Notes under the pieces: model-generated
What the model saw: only the letters and a program-made list of their open reading frames with translations
The model's database searches: none
What the model was told of the DNA's origin: nothing
Shown: in pieces, positions 17,001-25,379 of the stretch
Numbering within the stretch: position 1 is the stretch's first letter
How the letters are laid out: each line of letters begins with the position of its first letter
Program-made: the position numbers and the translations under genes
Origin: Spirochaetales bacterium
GTDB lineage: Bacteria; Spirochaetota; Spirochaetia; UBA9216
Assembly: GCA_016839055.1 (NCBI GenBank)
Contig: JAEKNX010000001.1
Coordinates: forward strand, 124,001-188,000
Reading direction: 5' to 3'
Length of the DNA: 64,000 bases

Positions 17001-17819
17001 ATGGAATACCGGATAGGTGATTTTGCAGTGATAACCAGATTGTCGATTAAAACTCTGCGTTATTACCATGAAGAGAAGCTCCTGGAGCCAAGCCGGATTG
17101 ATCCTGATTCCGGCTACAGATATTACAGTGATGCTCTGATTCCCAGAACGCGGAGAATCGGAGCACTGCGGGAATGGGGTTTCTCTATCTGTGAGATTCG
17201 CGAGATTCTATCTGAATGCAGCGATGATTCGGAGCTCGTTGAACGAGTCCGTACAAAACGGGCGGAAATCAGCGAGAAGATAACAAGACTTCAGAAGGTC
17301 GAAAATGAGCTTATCGTCCTTCTTGAATATGAAAAGGAATCTGAAGAGATGAAAAACAAGAGTGAAGTAACAATAAAAGAAATCGGTGAGATCGGGATGA
17401 TCTCAATTTCCTATAAGGGGAAATACAGTGAATGCGGAAAGTATATCGGAATGTTGTACAAGATCGGAGGCTCTAAGCTGGCTGGAAAGGTTTTTAACCG
17501 TTACAGCGGAGAAGAGGCTTCCGACGATGCGGAAATAGAGGTCTGTCTGCCGGTGAAGGAAAAGATCGAACATGACGGTGTGGAGTATAAGATATTGCCC
17601 TCATGTCGGGTTATCTCAACAATTCATACCGGACCTTATGAAGAGCTTGGAAGAGCCTATCAGATGCTTGTTGATTATAGAGATAAGTACTCTCTCGATA
17701 TAAAAGGCCCATATAGGGAGATTTATATTAAGGGACCCGGGATGATCTTCAAGGGAAATCCTCGAAAGTATGTCACCGAAGTTCAGATGCCTTTATCGAA
17801 AGATTCCTTAATAAACTAA
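17001..17819 (+). CDS. MerR-family regulator with GyrI-like ligand-binding domain
   Basis: The 272-aa protein has a MerR winged helix at the N-terminus (YRIGDFAVITRLSIKTLRYYHEEKLLEPSRID, then SGYRYYSD), a dimerising coiled coil (about residues 75-115) and a C-terminal GyrI/BmrR-like domain ending in TEVQMPL, which binds small lipophilic or cationic compounds in relatives. ATG 17001 is preferred over ATG 16989 because of the G-rich site upstream and the family N-terminus. It lies 14 bp after the hydrolase gene and is probably co-transcribed from the promoter at 15869. A terminator follows. Confidence 0.9.
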   Translation: MEYRIGDFAVITRLSIKTLRYYHEEKLLEPSRIDPDSGYRYYSDALIPRTRRIGALREWGFSICEIREILSECSDDSELVERVRTKRAEISEKITRLQKVENELIVLLEYEKESEEMKNKSEVTIKEIGEIGMISISYKGKYSECGKYIGMLYKIGGSKLAGKVFNRYSGEEASDDAEIEVCLPVKEKIEHDGVEYKILPSCRVISTIHTGPYEELGRAYQMLVDYRDKYSLDIKGPYREIYIKGPGMIFKGNPRKYVTEVQMPLSKDSLIN

Positions 17820-17828
17820 GTAGGAGAT

Positions 17829-17849
17829 GGGGGAGCCTTCCCCCTTTTT
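17829..17849 (+). terminator. Rho-independent terminator after the MerR gene
   Basis: GGGGGA pairs with TCCCCC across a short loop and is followed by five T residues on the plus strand. It ends the hydrolase-MerR operon and separates it from the convergent gene at 17870. Confidence 0.85.
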
Positions 17850-17869
17850 GAAATGGTATTCCCAAAAAA

Positions 17870-18742
17870 TTAAACAGAAAAGGAATCTACCCATTGGATA
17901 ACTTTAGAGTTCAACTCTTCCGCTTTCCAGTCAAAAGATAAATGACTACCATCAAAGCTATATAATTCTTTTGGTTTATTTAACATGTTAAAATATCTGC
18001 TTACATATTCAGGGTAATAGTACCTGTCATGTTTCGGCGCTAAAATCAAGACCGGACAATTAATATTATCTTTTAGAGAACTCTTTTTACTAAACATTAA
18101 ATCCAACAGTGTTTTAAAAAGGGAAATCTTGAAATCAAATGCCTTAGGATCTTCTTTCATTACATCCAGATACCAATTCTTTTCTTTTTCCGCATTTACT
18201 CCATCATAAGGCGGTATCTTGAATTTTATCCTGCTTCCCGGAGAGAGTTTATTCAGAAGTTTGAGTATAGGATACAACGTTTTTATCATCCTGTCATTTC
18301 CAAATATGGATACATCCTTATATATAGCCACCCCGTACTGAATGAACGACTTTATATGTTTGCCTATCTCTTTTGACGAAACCAATGCCTGACCAATAAC
18401 ACCCCCAGTTCCTGTTCCTCCGTAGAAGTGAATATTGTCATTATAGTTTTCTTTAATAAATTCTATCAATTTTAAAGTTGATGCAAATATATTCTCTACA
18501 CTTATATCCTTGGCCTTCCCCTCGCTCCTGCCGATTCCCAGGAAATCTAAAGCAAAAACATTACAGGTTTTCCCGACCAGACCATTCATAAATCTACCGG
18601 CTAACTCTTCATGAACCGAACCGATGGGTGTCATAATAAAAATCACATTCGGTGCTTTTTTTGAAACTTCAAAAATTCTAATACTATTCTTTTTTCCATA
18701 TGTTGTAAAAAAGCTGCTTTTTTCTGAACAATTTAATTTCAC
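17870..18742 (-). CDS. Alpha/beta-hydrolase-fold protein lacking the nucleophile serine
   Basis: The 290-aa protein has the alpha/beta hydrolase layout: VFALDFLGIGRSEG (strand 4 and the following turn), the nucleophile-elbow region, LILAPKHDRYY with a candidate acid, and DGSHLSFDW with a candidate His. The elbow reads YGGTGTGGVIG at about 107-117, where family members have GxSxGG, so the catalytic Ser position is Gly. It may be non-hydrolytic or use a different residue. No signal peptide is seen. It lies 34 bp after an AraC regulator on the same strand, suggesting a two-gene operon. Confidence 0.8.
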   Translation of the reverse strand: MKLNCSEKSSFFTTYGKKNSIRIFEVSKKAPNVIFIMTPIGSVHEELAGRFMNGLVGKTCNVFALDFLGIGRSEGKAKDISVENIFASTLKLIEFIKENYNDNIHFYGGTGTGGVIGQALVSSKEIGKHIKSFIQYGVAIYKDVSIFGNDRMIKTLYPILKLLNKLSPGSRIKFKIPPYDGVNAEKEKNWYLDVMKEDPKAFDFKISLFKTLLDLMFSKKSSLKDNINCPVLILAPKHDRYYYPEYVSRYFNMLNKPKELYSFDGSHLSFDWKAEELNSKVIQWVDSFSV

Positions 18743-18776
18743 TGCTAAACTCCTATAAAATAGATATAGGACAATT

Positions 18777-19538
18777 TTAAATCAGATCTTCAACATGAAC
18801 TTGTATAAACCGCTTATTTTTAAATATATGGGAAATAGATATGCCTGTATTTTCTTTAAATGTTCTGGCGAGATGAGCTGAATCAAAAAAATCGCCATCC
18901 TGAGCAGCTACTGTATAAGAGCAGCCGTTTAATATTGAAAGAACCGCCCTGAATAATTTATTCCACAACACATATTTTCGAAAAGGCAAACCAACATCCT
19001 TTTTAAACAGCAGATTAAAATGGCTTTCAGATAACCCTACTTTACTATATATTTCATTTACTTGCATATTAAGTGATTTTGACTGCTTTATAAGCTGGAT
19101 TGCTTTTTTTATCCGTTTATCAATAATATGGCGGGGTTCATTTCTATCTTTCAGTAATATTTTTATAATATCATTTGAAATGCTTTGTACATCATCTACT
19201 GATAATGCAGCTGAGATTTTTTCCATTATCATGGTATTACTGCTTTCAATTGAAAACTTCCTGGTTTTATTATTCAGTAAAGTATTTTTAAGTTTTATAC
19301 CATTTGATGATAAAGGATCCAGCATGATAGAAAAATATACACCTCTAAAAATAAACATGGAATGAGAAACATTTGAATCAATGACTTCAATTGATATCTT
19401 ATTTGAAAAAATCTTTCTGCTTACAACTATCTGCATCAAATAATGTTTATGAATCGGATGAGTTATCAACGTACCATATAAACAGATTTTATTTTTGAAA
19501 AATATAATAGTATGCTTCACCAGAATATAATAACACAT
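18777..19538 (-). CDS. AraC-family transcriptional regulator
   Basis: The C-terminal ~100 residues are an AraC double helix-turn-helix (IKKAIQLIKQSKSLNMQVNEIYSKVGLSESHFNLLFKKDVG and DFFDSAHLARTFKENTGISISHIFK, split at the linker). The N-terminal 150 residues look like a cupin-type sensor (HPIHKHYLMQIVVS). TTG 19544 is possible, but ATG 19538 is the more likely start; neither has a strong ribosome binding site. It probably controls the hydrolase-like gene immediately downstream. The region is AT-rich compared with its neighbours. Confidence 0.87.
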   Translation of the reverse strand: MCYYILVKHTIIFFKNKICLYGTLITHPIHKHYLMQIVVSRKIFSNKISIEVIDSNVSHSMFIFRGVYFSIMLDPLSSNGIKLKNTLLNNKTRKFSIESSNTMIMEKISAALSVDDVQSISNDIIKILLKDRNEPRHIIDKRIKKAIQLIKQSKSLNMQVNEIYSKVGLSESHFNLLFKKDVGLPFRKYVLWNKLFRAVLSILNGCSYTVAAQDGDFFDSAHLARTFKENTGISISHIFKNKRFIQVHVEDLI

Positions 19539-20219
19539 TTCCAATTTGAAGGAACAGAATAATTAACGTGGTACTGGTGGATTAACATCATTCAACGGGA
19601 ACGGATTAAAGATAAATTGAACCATTTCTTAAAGGATTCAATTTTCAAATACATACATTTTGATTGTTGATGGCAATATTTATAGATCTCTTCTTATGTT
19701 CAAAAACAATTTTTAGGGAGATTCATCAGGAAGGTATTGGTTTATGTTTTCTATGCAAGATACTTCGTCTAATGAATGCTTCTTTGAGAATCAAGAGGCT
19801 AGGGAGTTTTATTATTTTCAGCAGGCTCTTTTGTTAATAACCTGATTGATCAAATCAAAGATAAATATAACTTATCTGCTGCTGAAATCGGTTTGAATGT
19901 GAAAAATGGCAGTGTTGAGGATCTTGTATGTTTCGGATATCATGAATGCGTCCGATAATATTACTGGAGATATTACTGGAGAAAAAGATGATAAGAATTG
20001 CCGATAAAGATGATGTAAAACAGATCTGCGACATTTATAACTATTATGTAGAGAACACGATTATCACCCTTGAAGAGATTGCTGTTTCTTCAAAAGAAAT
20101 GGAGAGACCGAAGCGCGTTTCGTTTTTCAATGGTTTATTTTGATAGTACAGAGGGCGCAGTCCCGGGTCCGAGAAAACATATATGAAAGGTTTTTACATC
20201 TTTTAAGAGGATTTCGATA
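19539..20219. other. Long spacer with gene fragments
   Basis: This stretch has no intact gene. It holds a GNAT fragment (19988-20143) and a short plus-strand open stretch (about 19808-19951, encoding SAGSFVNNLIDQIKDKYNLS... and ending CVR-stop) that looks like the tail of a lost gene I cannot name. The 12-bp sequence ATATTACTGGAG is tandemly duplicated at 19958-19981. The codon-like fragments suggest deletion scars. Confidence 0.5.
19988..20143 (+). pseudogene. Truncated GNAT acetyltransferase (phosphinothricin-acetyltransferase-like N-terminus)
   Basis: MIRIADKDDVKQICDIYNYYVENTIITLEE is the N-terminal strand-helix of PAT/YncA-type GNAT enzymes, which are about 160-180 aa. After residue ~39 (SKEMER) the sequence diverges and stops at 20143, so the acetyl-CoA site is missing. 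TGGAG upstream of the ATG is within a 12-bp tandem duplication. Any peptide made would be inactive. Confidence 0.65.
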
Positions 20220-20954
20220 ATGCTTGAATTACAAAAAATTGTACTTTGCCGTGACAGTAAAAATATCTTAAACGGCCTCTGGGCATCTGCCCGCAGGGGT
20301 GAGCTAACAGTACTTCTTGGCTCAAACGGTACTGGCAAGACAAGTCTTCTTCACTCGATATCAGGTATACTTCCCAGAGTATCGGGAGATATTATCTTTG
20401 AGGGGAAAATTGTTGATCCGGCCTCTGAGCAGTGGAGGGGGCAGCTTTCTTATGTTCTTGATAATGGAGGAACAATACCTCTTCTGACAGTACGGGAGCA
20501 AATTTTTCTTCAATGCTCTCTTTCCGATATAGAAGATGAAGAGGCAATGATGCGGGCAAGTCATGTTCTTGATCTTTTTGAGCTTAATCACTACCGGGAT
20601 TACAGAGCTGATGAACTTTCAGCCGGCCTTCGAAAGAAACTAGGCATTGCAACCGGGATTGTGAGGGATGCCGACATATATCTTTTCGATGAACCTTTTG
20701 GAGCTTTGGATATTCAGTCGATGGCTGTTTTTAGCCGGATCCTTGAAGTCCTAAGGAGCAGGGGGAAAATCATTATTATTGCAACCCATTCATTTCAGCT
20801 GATAGCCTCTTTATGTGATCGTATCTGGGAACTTTCAAACGGACTGGTTTTGGAGCACTCTGACGAAGCCGGAATGAAAAAATTGGGGATGGAAACAACT
20901 GTAAATGGGCCATCTGCTGCCGGACACCCGATAATTCTCCCATGGGTAACCTGA
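20220..20954 (+). CDS. ABC transporter ATP-binding protein
   Basis: The 244-aa ATPase has Walker A GSNGTGKTS (about residues 39-47), signature LSAGLRKKLGI (about 131-141), Walker B DIYLFDEPFGALD (about 153-165) and a switch His (IATHS). AAGAGGA precedes the ATG. It lies 4 bp upstream of a membrane protein, so the pair probably forms one ABC transporter or exporter. The substrate cannot be told. Confidence 0.92.
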   Translation: MLELQKIVLCRDSKNILNGLWASARRGELTVLLGSNGTGKTSLLHSISGILPRVSGDIIFEGKIVDPASEQWRGQLSYVLDNGGTIPLLTVREQIFLQCSLSDIEDEEAMMRASHVLDLFELNHYRDYRADELSAGLRKKLGIATGIVRDADIYLFDEPFGALDIQSMAVFSRILEVLRSRGKIIIIATHSFQLIASLCDRIWELSNGLVLEHSDEAGMKKLGMETTVNGPSAAGHPIILPWVT

Positions 20955-20958
20955 GAGT

Positions 20959-22014
20959 ATGAAAACGAGATCTAAAACGCTCTATCTTCGGGGAATGCAT
21001 AGAACTTTCGGGAATCCTGCCCTGGGAACTTTTACGGGATTTCTTACTGTAGTTTTTCTGATTCGAATAACAGTAAATCTATATTTTGTCTTTGTTTTAA
21101 ACCACAGCGGGGCTGCTCTTAACATAACTCAGGTAAGCGGTTTGTATTTTATTTACCTGTCGGCTTACGCAATTCTTGTCGGACCGCTTGCTTCTCTTCA
21201 TATAAGTTTTGCATTGCCGGATTTGAGTTTCATCGATTTGTCTCCGGGACGTGATAGGTTCAGAACGGAGTTTCTCAGGCGGGCAATACTTATAAGGCCA
21301 ATGAATTTAGTAACGGCTGCAATACTTATAATTGCTGTTTTTATCTTCTCTACTATGGGAGAAAGGCCGTTTGCTGTAATCGGAATAGCTTGTATTCTGC
21401 TGTGCTCGGTTGTTTTAAGCTATTTTATCATTTTCAGGATTGTATCATGGGCGTCTCCCAGCCTGCCTGAAATACAGGGGCTGGAGTTACTATATCTAAT
21501 GATAATAGTCCTTTTAAACCCGGATATCAGCAATGTTGAAGGGAGTATCTGTCTTGTGTTCAGTGGAATTCCTTGTTTTTTCGAATCTTTTATCTCTATA
21601 GTCTTTGGTCTGGGCATAATCCTGATCTTATCAGTTACTATTCTTGTATTTTTCAAGGCCATATCTTCTATCAGCAGTCTTTTTAAAGGTCAAATGTCTC
21701 TGAGCATCATAGAAAGCTGGTATTGGCGTTTTTTTAAGATTCGATTCTGGATCTTTATCTATTTTCTGCTGTTTCCTATGCTCATTATTCCGGTTTTTCC
21801 AGAAAAAATGAGGTTATGGTCATTGGCTATCTTTCTGATATTCGGAACCTTGTCTTATCTTTATTTTATCTCGCAGTGTGAAAACTCACTGAAAGAAAAA
21901 TGGCGGAGTTCTCTCCTCATGAAAAAGAATCGGAAACTGATAATACGCTCACTTGCGGTACACATAATTTTAATGCTTATTCCTGTTGCCGGATTTTATC
22001 TTTTCCGTTTATAG
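20959..22014 (+). CDS. Polytopic membrane protein, probable ABC permease partner
   Basis: The 351-aa product is very hydrophobic, with about eight membrane segments (for example FTGFLTVVFLIRITVNLYFVFVL, IILILSVTILVFF, FWIFIYFLLFPMLIIPVF). It has no recognisable family motif. Position, 4 bp after an ABC ATPase, suggests it is that transporter's permease, similar in style to ABC-2/YadG-like pairs. The name is from context. Confidence 0.75.
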   Translation: MKTRSKTLYLRGMHRTFGNPALGTFTGFLTVVFLIRITVNLYFVFVLNHSGAALNITQVSGLYFIYLSAYAILVGPLASLHISFALPDLSFIDLSPGRDRFRTEFLRRAILIRPMNLVTAAILIIAVFIFSTMGERPFAVIGIACILLCSVVLSYFIIFRIVSWASPSLPEIQGLELLYLMIIVLLNPDISNVEGSICLVFSGIPCFFESFISIVFGLGIILILSVTILVFFKAISSISSLFKGQMSLSIIESWYWRFFKIRFWIFIYFLLFPMLIIPVFPEKMRLWSLAIFLIFGTLSYLYFISQCENSLKEKWRSSLLMKKNRKLIIRSLAVHIILMLIPVAGFYLFRL

Positions 22015-22091
22015 CTCGACATCGTAATCTCTTCAGCAACGATTCGTGTTTTTATATGCTAAAACATCATTTTTTCAGGAAGCGCTCCAAA

Positions 22092-22466
22092 CTAAGGAGT
22101 TTCTTCTCCCGGAAAAATGGAGATTAGGGAAATATTTACAATAAAAACTCCAATAAACCCCATCAGCAGATCTACAAGGCTGAAGGTCCTCGACGGAAAC
22201 AGTAACTGTGAGAACTCTTCGGCCGTGATTAGGACGGCAGTAATCATGAAGGCAAAGGAGAAGTTTCTGTTCAGGATCGATACTGCTCTTTTTTTCAGGA
22301 ATGAATTGAGCAGGCCATACAGAAGGCCGTAGACCACCAGGTGGGCGGCCTTGTCGTAGTGGGGAATTCCCGACAGCAGATGCAGGGGTAGCTTTCCGAG
22401 ATCCGCGAGGACTATGGTTATGAGAATCAGCAGACAATAGGGGAATAGTAATAATGTTTTTTTCAT
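22092..22466 (-). CDS. VanZ-family membrane protein
   Basis: The 124-aa protein has about four membrane helices and the VanZ-like motifs DKAAHLVVYGLLYGLL (about residues 38-53) and AEEFSQLLFPSRTFSLVDLLMGFIG (about 81-105), with conserved Glu, Gln, Arg and Asp. VanZ-like proteins are common envelope proteins whose exact role is unclear (named from teicoplanin resistance). It stands alone, convergent with the ABC pair. Confidence 0.88.
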   Translation of the reverse strand: MKKTLLLFPYCLLILITIVLADLGKLPLHLLSGIPHYDKAAHLVVYGLLYGLLNSFLKKRAVSILNRNFSFAFMITAVLITAEEFSQLLFPSRTFSLVDLLMGFIGVFIVNISLISIFPGEETP

Positions 22467-22602
22467 GCGGTGCTCCTTGGGTTACATAATCTCTGATAAT
22501 TACGGCAAAATCATGTCAGAATCAGGGCAATTTAGACCTTTTTATAATACAATCTGATGAAAAATAGTAATGTCGTAGTACAATGATCCCGGAGGGCGAT
22601 TT

Positions 22603-23145
22603 ATGAGTAAAAATGTAGTAGTCTACTACTCGAAAAACGGAAGTAATAAATATTTGGCGGAGAAAACGGCGGAAGTTCTAAAGTGCGAGGCGCTTCCTCT
22701 CCGGCCGCGGGTTTCTCCCTTCTTGTTGCTGCTTCTTGCATCCGCTACGAAGATCAGCTTAGGCAACAGGACTCTGAAGATTGATTTAAATGACTATGAT
22801 TCGATTGTCTTATGCGGCCCTGTCTGGATGGGACTGGTAATAGCGCCTCTTTCTGATTTTATCAGAAAGCATAAAGACGATATTAAAAAGCTGAATTTCA
22901 TCACCTGCTGCGGAAGTACCGACGAGGGGAAGAATGATAAGTTCGGTTACGCAACTGTCTTTACGAAGATTAAAGAACTGCTAGGTGATAAATGCGGAGT
23001 CTGCGAGGCTTTTCCGGTTGAGCTGGTGCTGCCGGAGGATCAAAAGGGTGATGACCAGAGAATGATGAATACTATATTGTCTGACTCAAATTTTACAGGA
23101 GAAATTAAAGCCCGGTTTGATGCATTTATCGGTGAGCTGTCATAG
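22603..23145 (+). CDS. Flavodoxin-like protein
   Basis: The 180-aa protein starts VVVYYSKNGSNKYLAEKTAEVL, the FMN phosphate-binding loop of the flavodoxin/WrbA fold. It continues with YDSIVLCGPVWMGLVIAPLSDFI (the 50s-loop region) and FITCCGSTDEG (the 90s loop). It is likely an FMN-dependent electron carrier or reductase in the cytoplasm. A ribosome binding site (GGAGGG) precedes the ATG, and a strong terminator follows, so it is monocistronic. Confidence 0.88.
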   Translation: MSKNVVVYYSKNGSNKYLAEKTAEVLKCEALPLRPRVSPFLLLLLASATKISLGNRTLKIDLNDYDSIVLCGPVWMGLVIAPLSDFIRKHKDDIKKLNFITCCGSTDEGKNDKFGYATVFTKIKELLGDKCGVCEAFPVELVLPEDQKGDDQRMMNTILSDSNFTGEIKARFDAFIGELS

Positions 23146-23207
23146 CAATAGAGACGTTGAAGATGTCCTTAGCCGACTGTCTTTGGGGCACGCGCTGCGT
23201 CTTCAGC

Positions 23208-23241
23208 TGCCCTGGGATAACTCTCAGGGCACGAGGTTTTT
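23208..23241 (+). terminator. Rho-independent terminator after the flavodoxin gene
   Basis: TGCCCTGGGA pairs with TCTCAGGGCA (10 bp, one G-T wobble) around a TAAC loop. CGAGG and five T residues follow on the plus strand. Confidence 0.85.
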
Positions 23242-23282
23242 GATTACTGCCTGCTTGTGATTGAAAATCATGGAGAAGTAAT

Positions 23283-23819
23283 ATGAATTCAAAACACAGC
23301 CTGAAAAATGGTATGGAATATATAATAAGAGAAGCCCGTCCTGATGATTCGGATCAATTGCTTGGATTTCTCGAGGCTGTCGCCGAAGAATCTGATAACC
23401 TGACCTTCGGGCCGGGGGAGTTTACGATGACACTCGAACAAGAGGCCGAATTTATTAAGAAGGCTGTTTCGGCTGATAATCAGCTCTTCATAGTGGCCGA
23501 CTTCGGGGGAGTGATTATCGGAAACCTGAGTTTTAAGGGGGGAATAAAGCCGCGCACGGCCCATTCCGGGGAATTCGGGGTCAGTGTACGTAAGAAGTAC
23601 TGGAATAACGGCATTGCAAGGGCGCTTATAGTGCATTTGCTGGACTGGGCAGCCGGGGCAGGAATTACGAAGGTAAACCTTCAGGTCAGGGAAGATAACC
23701 ATGCGGCAATCTCATTATATGCTATTCTCGGCTTTGAGATCGAAGGCAGTCAGCTTCGAACTTTTTTTATAAACGGGGAGTATTTTAATACCCTCCATAT
23801 GGGGAAGATCATAGAGTAG
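23283..23819 (+). CDS. GNAT family N-acetyltransferase
   Basis: The 178-aa protein has the GNAT fold: N-terminal YIIREARPDDSDQLLGFLEAV, core strands with IGNLSFKGG, the acetyl-CoA loop region SVRKKYWNNGIARALIVHLLDWA (R/Q-x-x-G/A position reads KKYWNNGIA) and the C-terminal NHAAISLYAILGFEIEGS. It looks like a RimJ/RimL-type enzyme acting on a protein or small amine. A start at 23316 (MEYIIREA) is also possible. Downstream lies a MITE-like element. Confidence 0.88.
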   Translation: MNSKHSLKNGMEYIIREARPDDSDQLLGFLEAVAEESDNLTFGPGEFTMTLEQEAEFIKKAVSADNQLFIVADFGGVIIGNLSFKGGIKPRTAHSGEFGVSVRKKYWNNGIARALIVHLLDWAAGAGITKVNLQVREDNHAAISLYAILGFEIEGSQLRTFFINGEYFNTLHMGKIIE

Positions 23820-23893
23820 AAAGCCGCTATAATCTCAGGCATTTCAGTTCGGCAGTCCAAGTTTTGTTTTATTGTCGGCGCTGTGTGGTTATT

Positions 23894-24178
23894 TTTCTAA
23901 CAGCAATTCTGAATTTGACCTCCGGAAGCCCCTGAATAATCTTGAAAATGTCTAAATATTATCTTAATCATTCCTCTTTGCCGCGTGTTGAAAAGTTCTA
24001 ATTCCTGCTTCCGGGACGTCAGTAGCTCTGAATTTGACTGCCCTTGTATGCCGCCGCTGGGGACCCCGGTGCCGTCAGAAAAAATTGAGGTCTTCCGAAC
24101 CTTTTTCTGATGGTGTCGGGGTCAGCAAGGGCCGACATTCGAGGGAATTGCAGTCAAATTGAGAATTGCTGTTTTTCT
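23894..24178. mobile_element. MITE-like element with 21-bp inverted ends and 5-bp direct repeats
   Basis: The left end AACAGCAATTCTGAATTTG (23899 onward, 21 bp to 23919) and the inverted right end (24153-24173) match at 20 of 21 positions. TTTCT flanks both sides directly (23894-23898 and 24174-24178), as a target-site duplication would. The element is 275 bp with no gene. Inside, 24028-24163 folds as a long imperfect hairpin: GACCCCGGTGCCGTCAGAAAAA against its partner near 24101-24122 pairs along 22 bp if G-U is allowed on the plus strand. A partial copy of the end sequence lies at 24023-24041. Confidence 0.6.
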
Positions 24179-24294
24179 CATCATCATCTTGTGTAATCGG
24201 GAATTTAGATTTACGATGATAGCTGTTAGTTAGAAATTCTGACAGGCTGGGTGTTCAGAGCTCGGTGTTCGTTCATTGTAAATGGAGTGTTTAA

Positions 24295-25338
24295 ATGATT
24301 AAACAGAAAATAGCAAGATTAATAATATCACTTGTACTGGTTCTTGGATCTTTTGTTTTAGGTTCCTGCGTATCAATCACAAATAAGACAATTACCGGTG
24401 AACAATCCGGTGAAATTTGGTCTGAAGACAGTATTTACGATAGGGAGTCAGTTCCCGCTTTGGTCAAAAAGCAAAACGAAGATTTTAAAATATTGTTATT
24501 CTCTGATATACAGCTTGATTCCTTTCTGAATGACGCTATCGCACTTGAACTTGTCGATACTCTTGTTAAGGAAGTCAGACCTGATATGATAATGACAGCC
24601 GGCGATAATACAGCTTGGATATTTGCAGATGATTTGACACTGAAATTGATTAGTCAGATGGAGAGTTACAATATCCCCTGGGGTGTTACCTTGGGTAATC
24701 ATGACTCTGAGGGGAGTGCGGACAGAATCTGGCATGGGAATCAGTATGAAAATGCTGCAAATTCGTTGTTCAGTTCAGGCCCCTCTAATATTCAGGGTAT
24801 CGGAAACTATTCTGTGAATATTGAAGATGAAGACGGAAATATCATCTATACACTGATAATGATGGATTCCAATGTAAAAAGAGCCTATGAAGATGAAAAT
24901 GATTATGATTATATTTACGACAATCAGATTGAATGGTATGAGTGGCTAATTAAAGGAATAACTTCCTCCGAAAATAAAGTACTTCCTTCAATGCTTTTTT
25001 TCCATATACCCCTTCCGGAATTCAAAGATACTGCCGATGCATGGAAAAACAATGAAATTGGTGAGGCTTATGCCTTCGGTGAAATAAGAGAAAGGGTTTG
25101 TTGTCCTCCGGTTAATACAGGGCTCTTCGACAGCGCTATGAACCTGGGAAGTACAACCCATATATTTTGCGGACATGACCACGTTAATAATCTATCTGTT
25201 GATTGGAAGGGCATCAGGCTGACATATGGTCTGAAAACAGGTCCTGCCAGTTATTCAAATAGTGACATGCAGGGTGCAACGCTAATCACAATCATGGCCG
25301 ATGGTAATGAAGTGAAGGTAGAGCATATTTTCAAATAA
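24295..25338 (+). CDS. Lipoprotein metallophosphoesterase
   Basis: A lipoprotein signal (LIISLVLVLGSFVLGSC, Cys at residue 25) is followed by a calcineurin-type phosphoesterase: LLFSDIQLD (metal Asp), TAGDNTAW, GNHDSEG, FFHIPLPEF and FCGHDHVNN. It resembles the YvnB/DUF-type acid phosphatases that remove phosphate from extracytoplasmic substrates. The 347-aa length is typical. It is monocistronic and ends in an AT-rich hairpin; the upstream side is the MITE-like element. Confidence 0.88.
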   Translation: MIKQKIARLIISLVLVLGSFVLGSCVSITNKTITGEQSGEIWSEDSIYDRESVPALVKKQNEDFKILLFSDIQLDSFLNDAIALELVDTLVKEVRPDMIMTAGDNTAWIFADDLTLKLISQMESYNIPWGVTLGNHDSEGSADRIWHGNQYENAANSLFSSGPSNIQGIGNYSVNIEDEDGNIIYTLIMMDSNVKRAYEDENDYDYIYDNQIEWYEWLIKGITSSENKVLPSMLFFHIPLPEFKDTADAWKNNEIGEAYAFGEIRERVCCPPVNTGLFDSAMNLGSTTHIFCGHDHVNNLSVDWKGIRLTYGLKTGPASYSNSDMQGATLITIMADGNEVKVEHIFK

Positions 25339-25353
25339 TTCATTTGAAAATAT
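25325..25353. terminator. AT-rich bidirectional hairpin between convergent genes
   Basis: ATATTTTCAAAT, AATTC and ATTTGAAAATAT form a perfect 12-bp stem that includes the stop of the phosphoesterase gene. The convergent gene ends at 25380. The stem is AT-rich and lacks a T-run, so it is a probable but weak terminator for both. Confidence 0.5.
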
Positions 25354-25379
25354 AATGAGCCCAGGGCGTAAGACAGGCT

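Noticed and set aside
24028-24163. Integron attC site
   Set aside because: The length and hairpin fit loosely, but no RYYYAAC/GTTRRRY core pair could be found and no integrase is near; the 21-bp ends and TTTCT repeats favour a MITE-like element.
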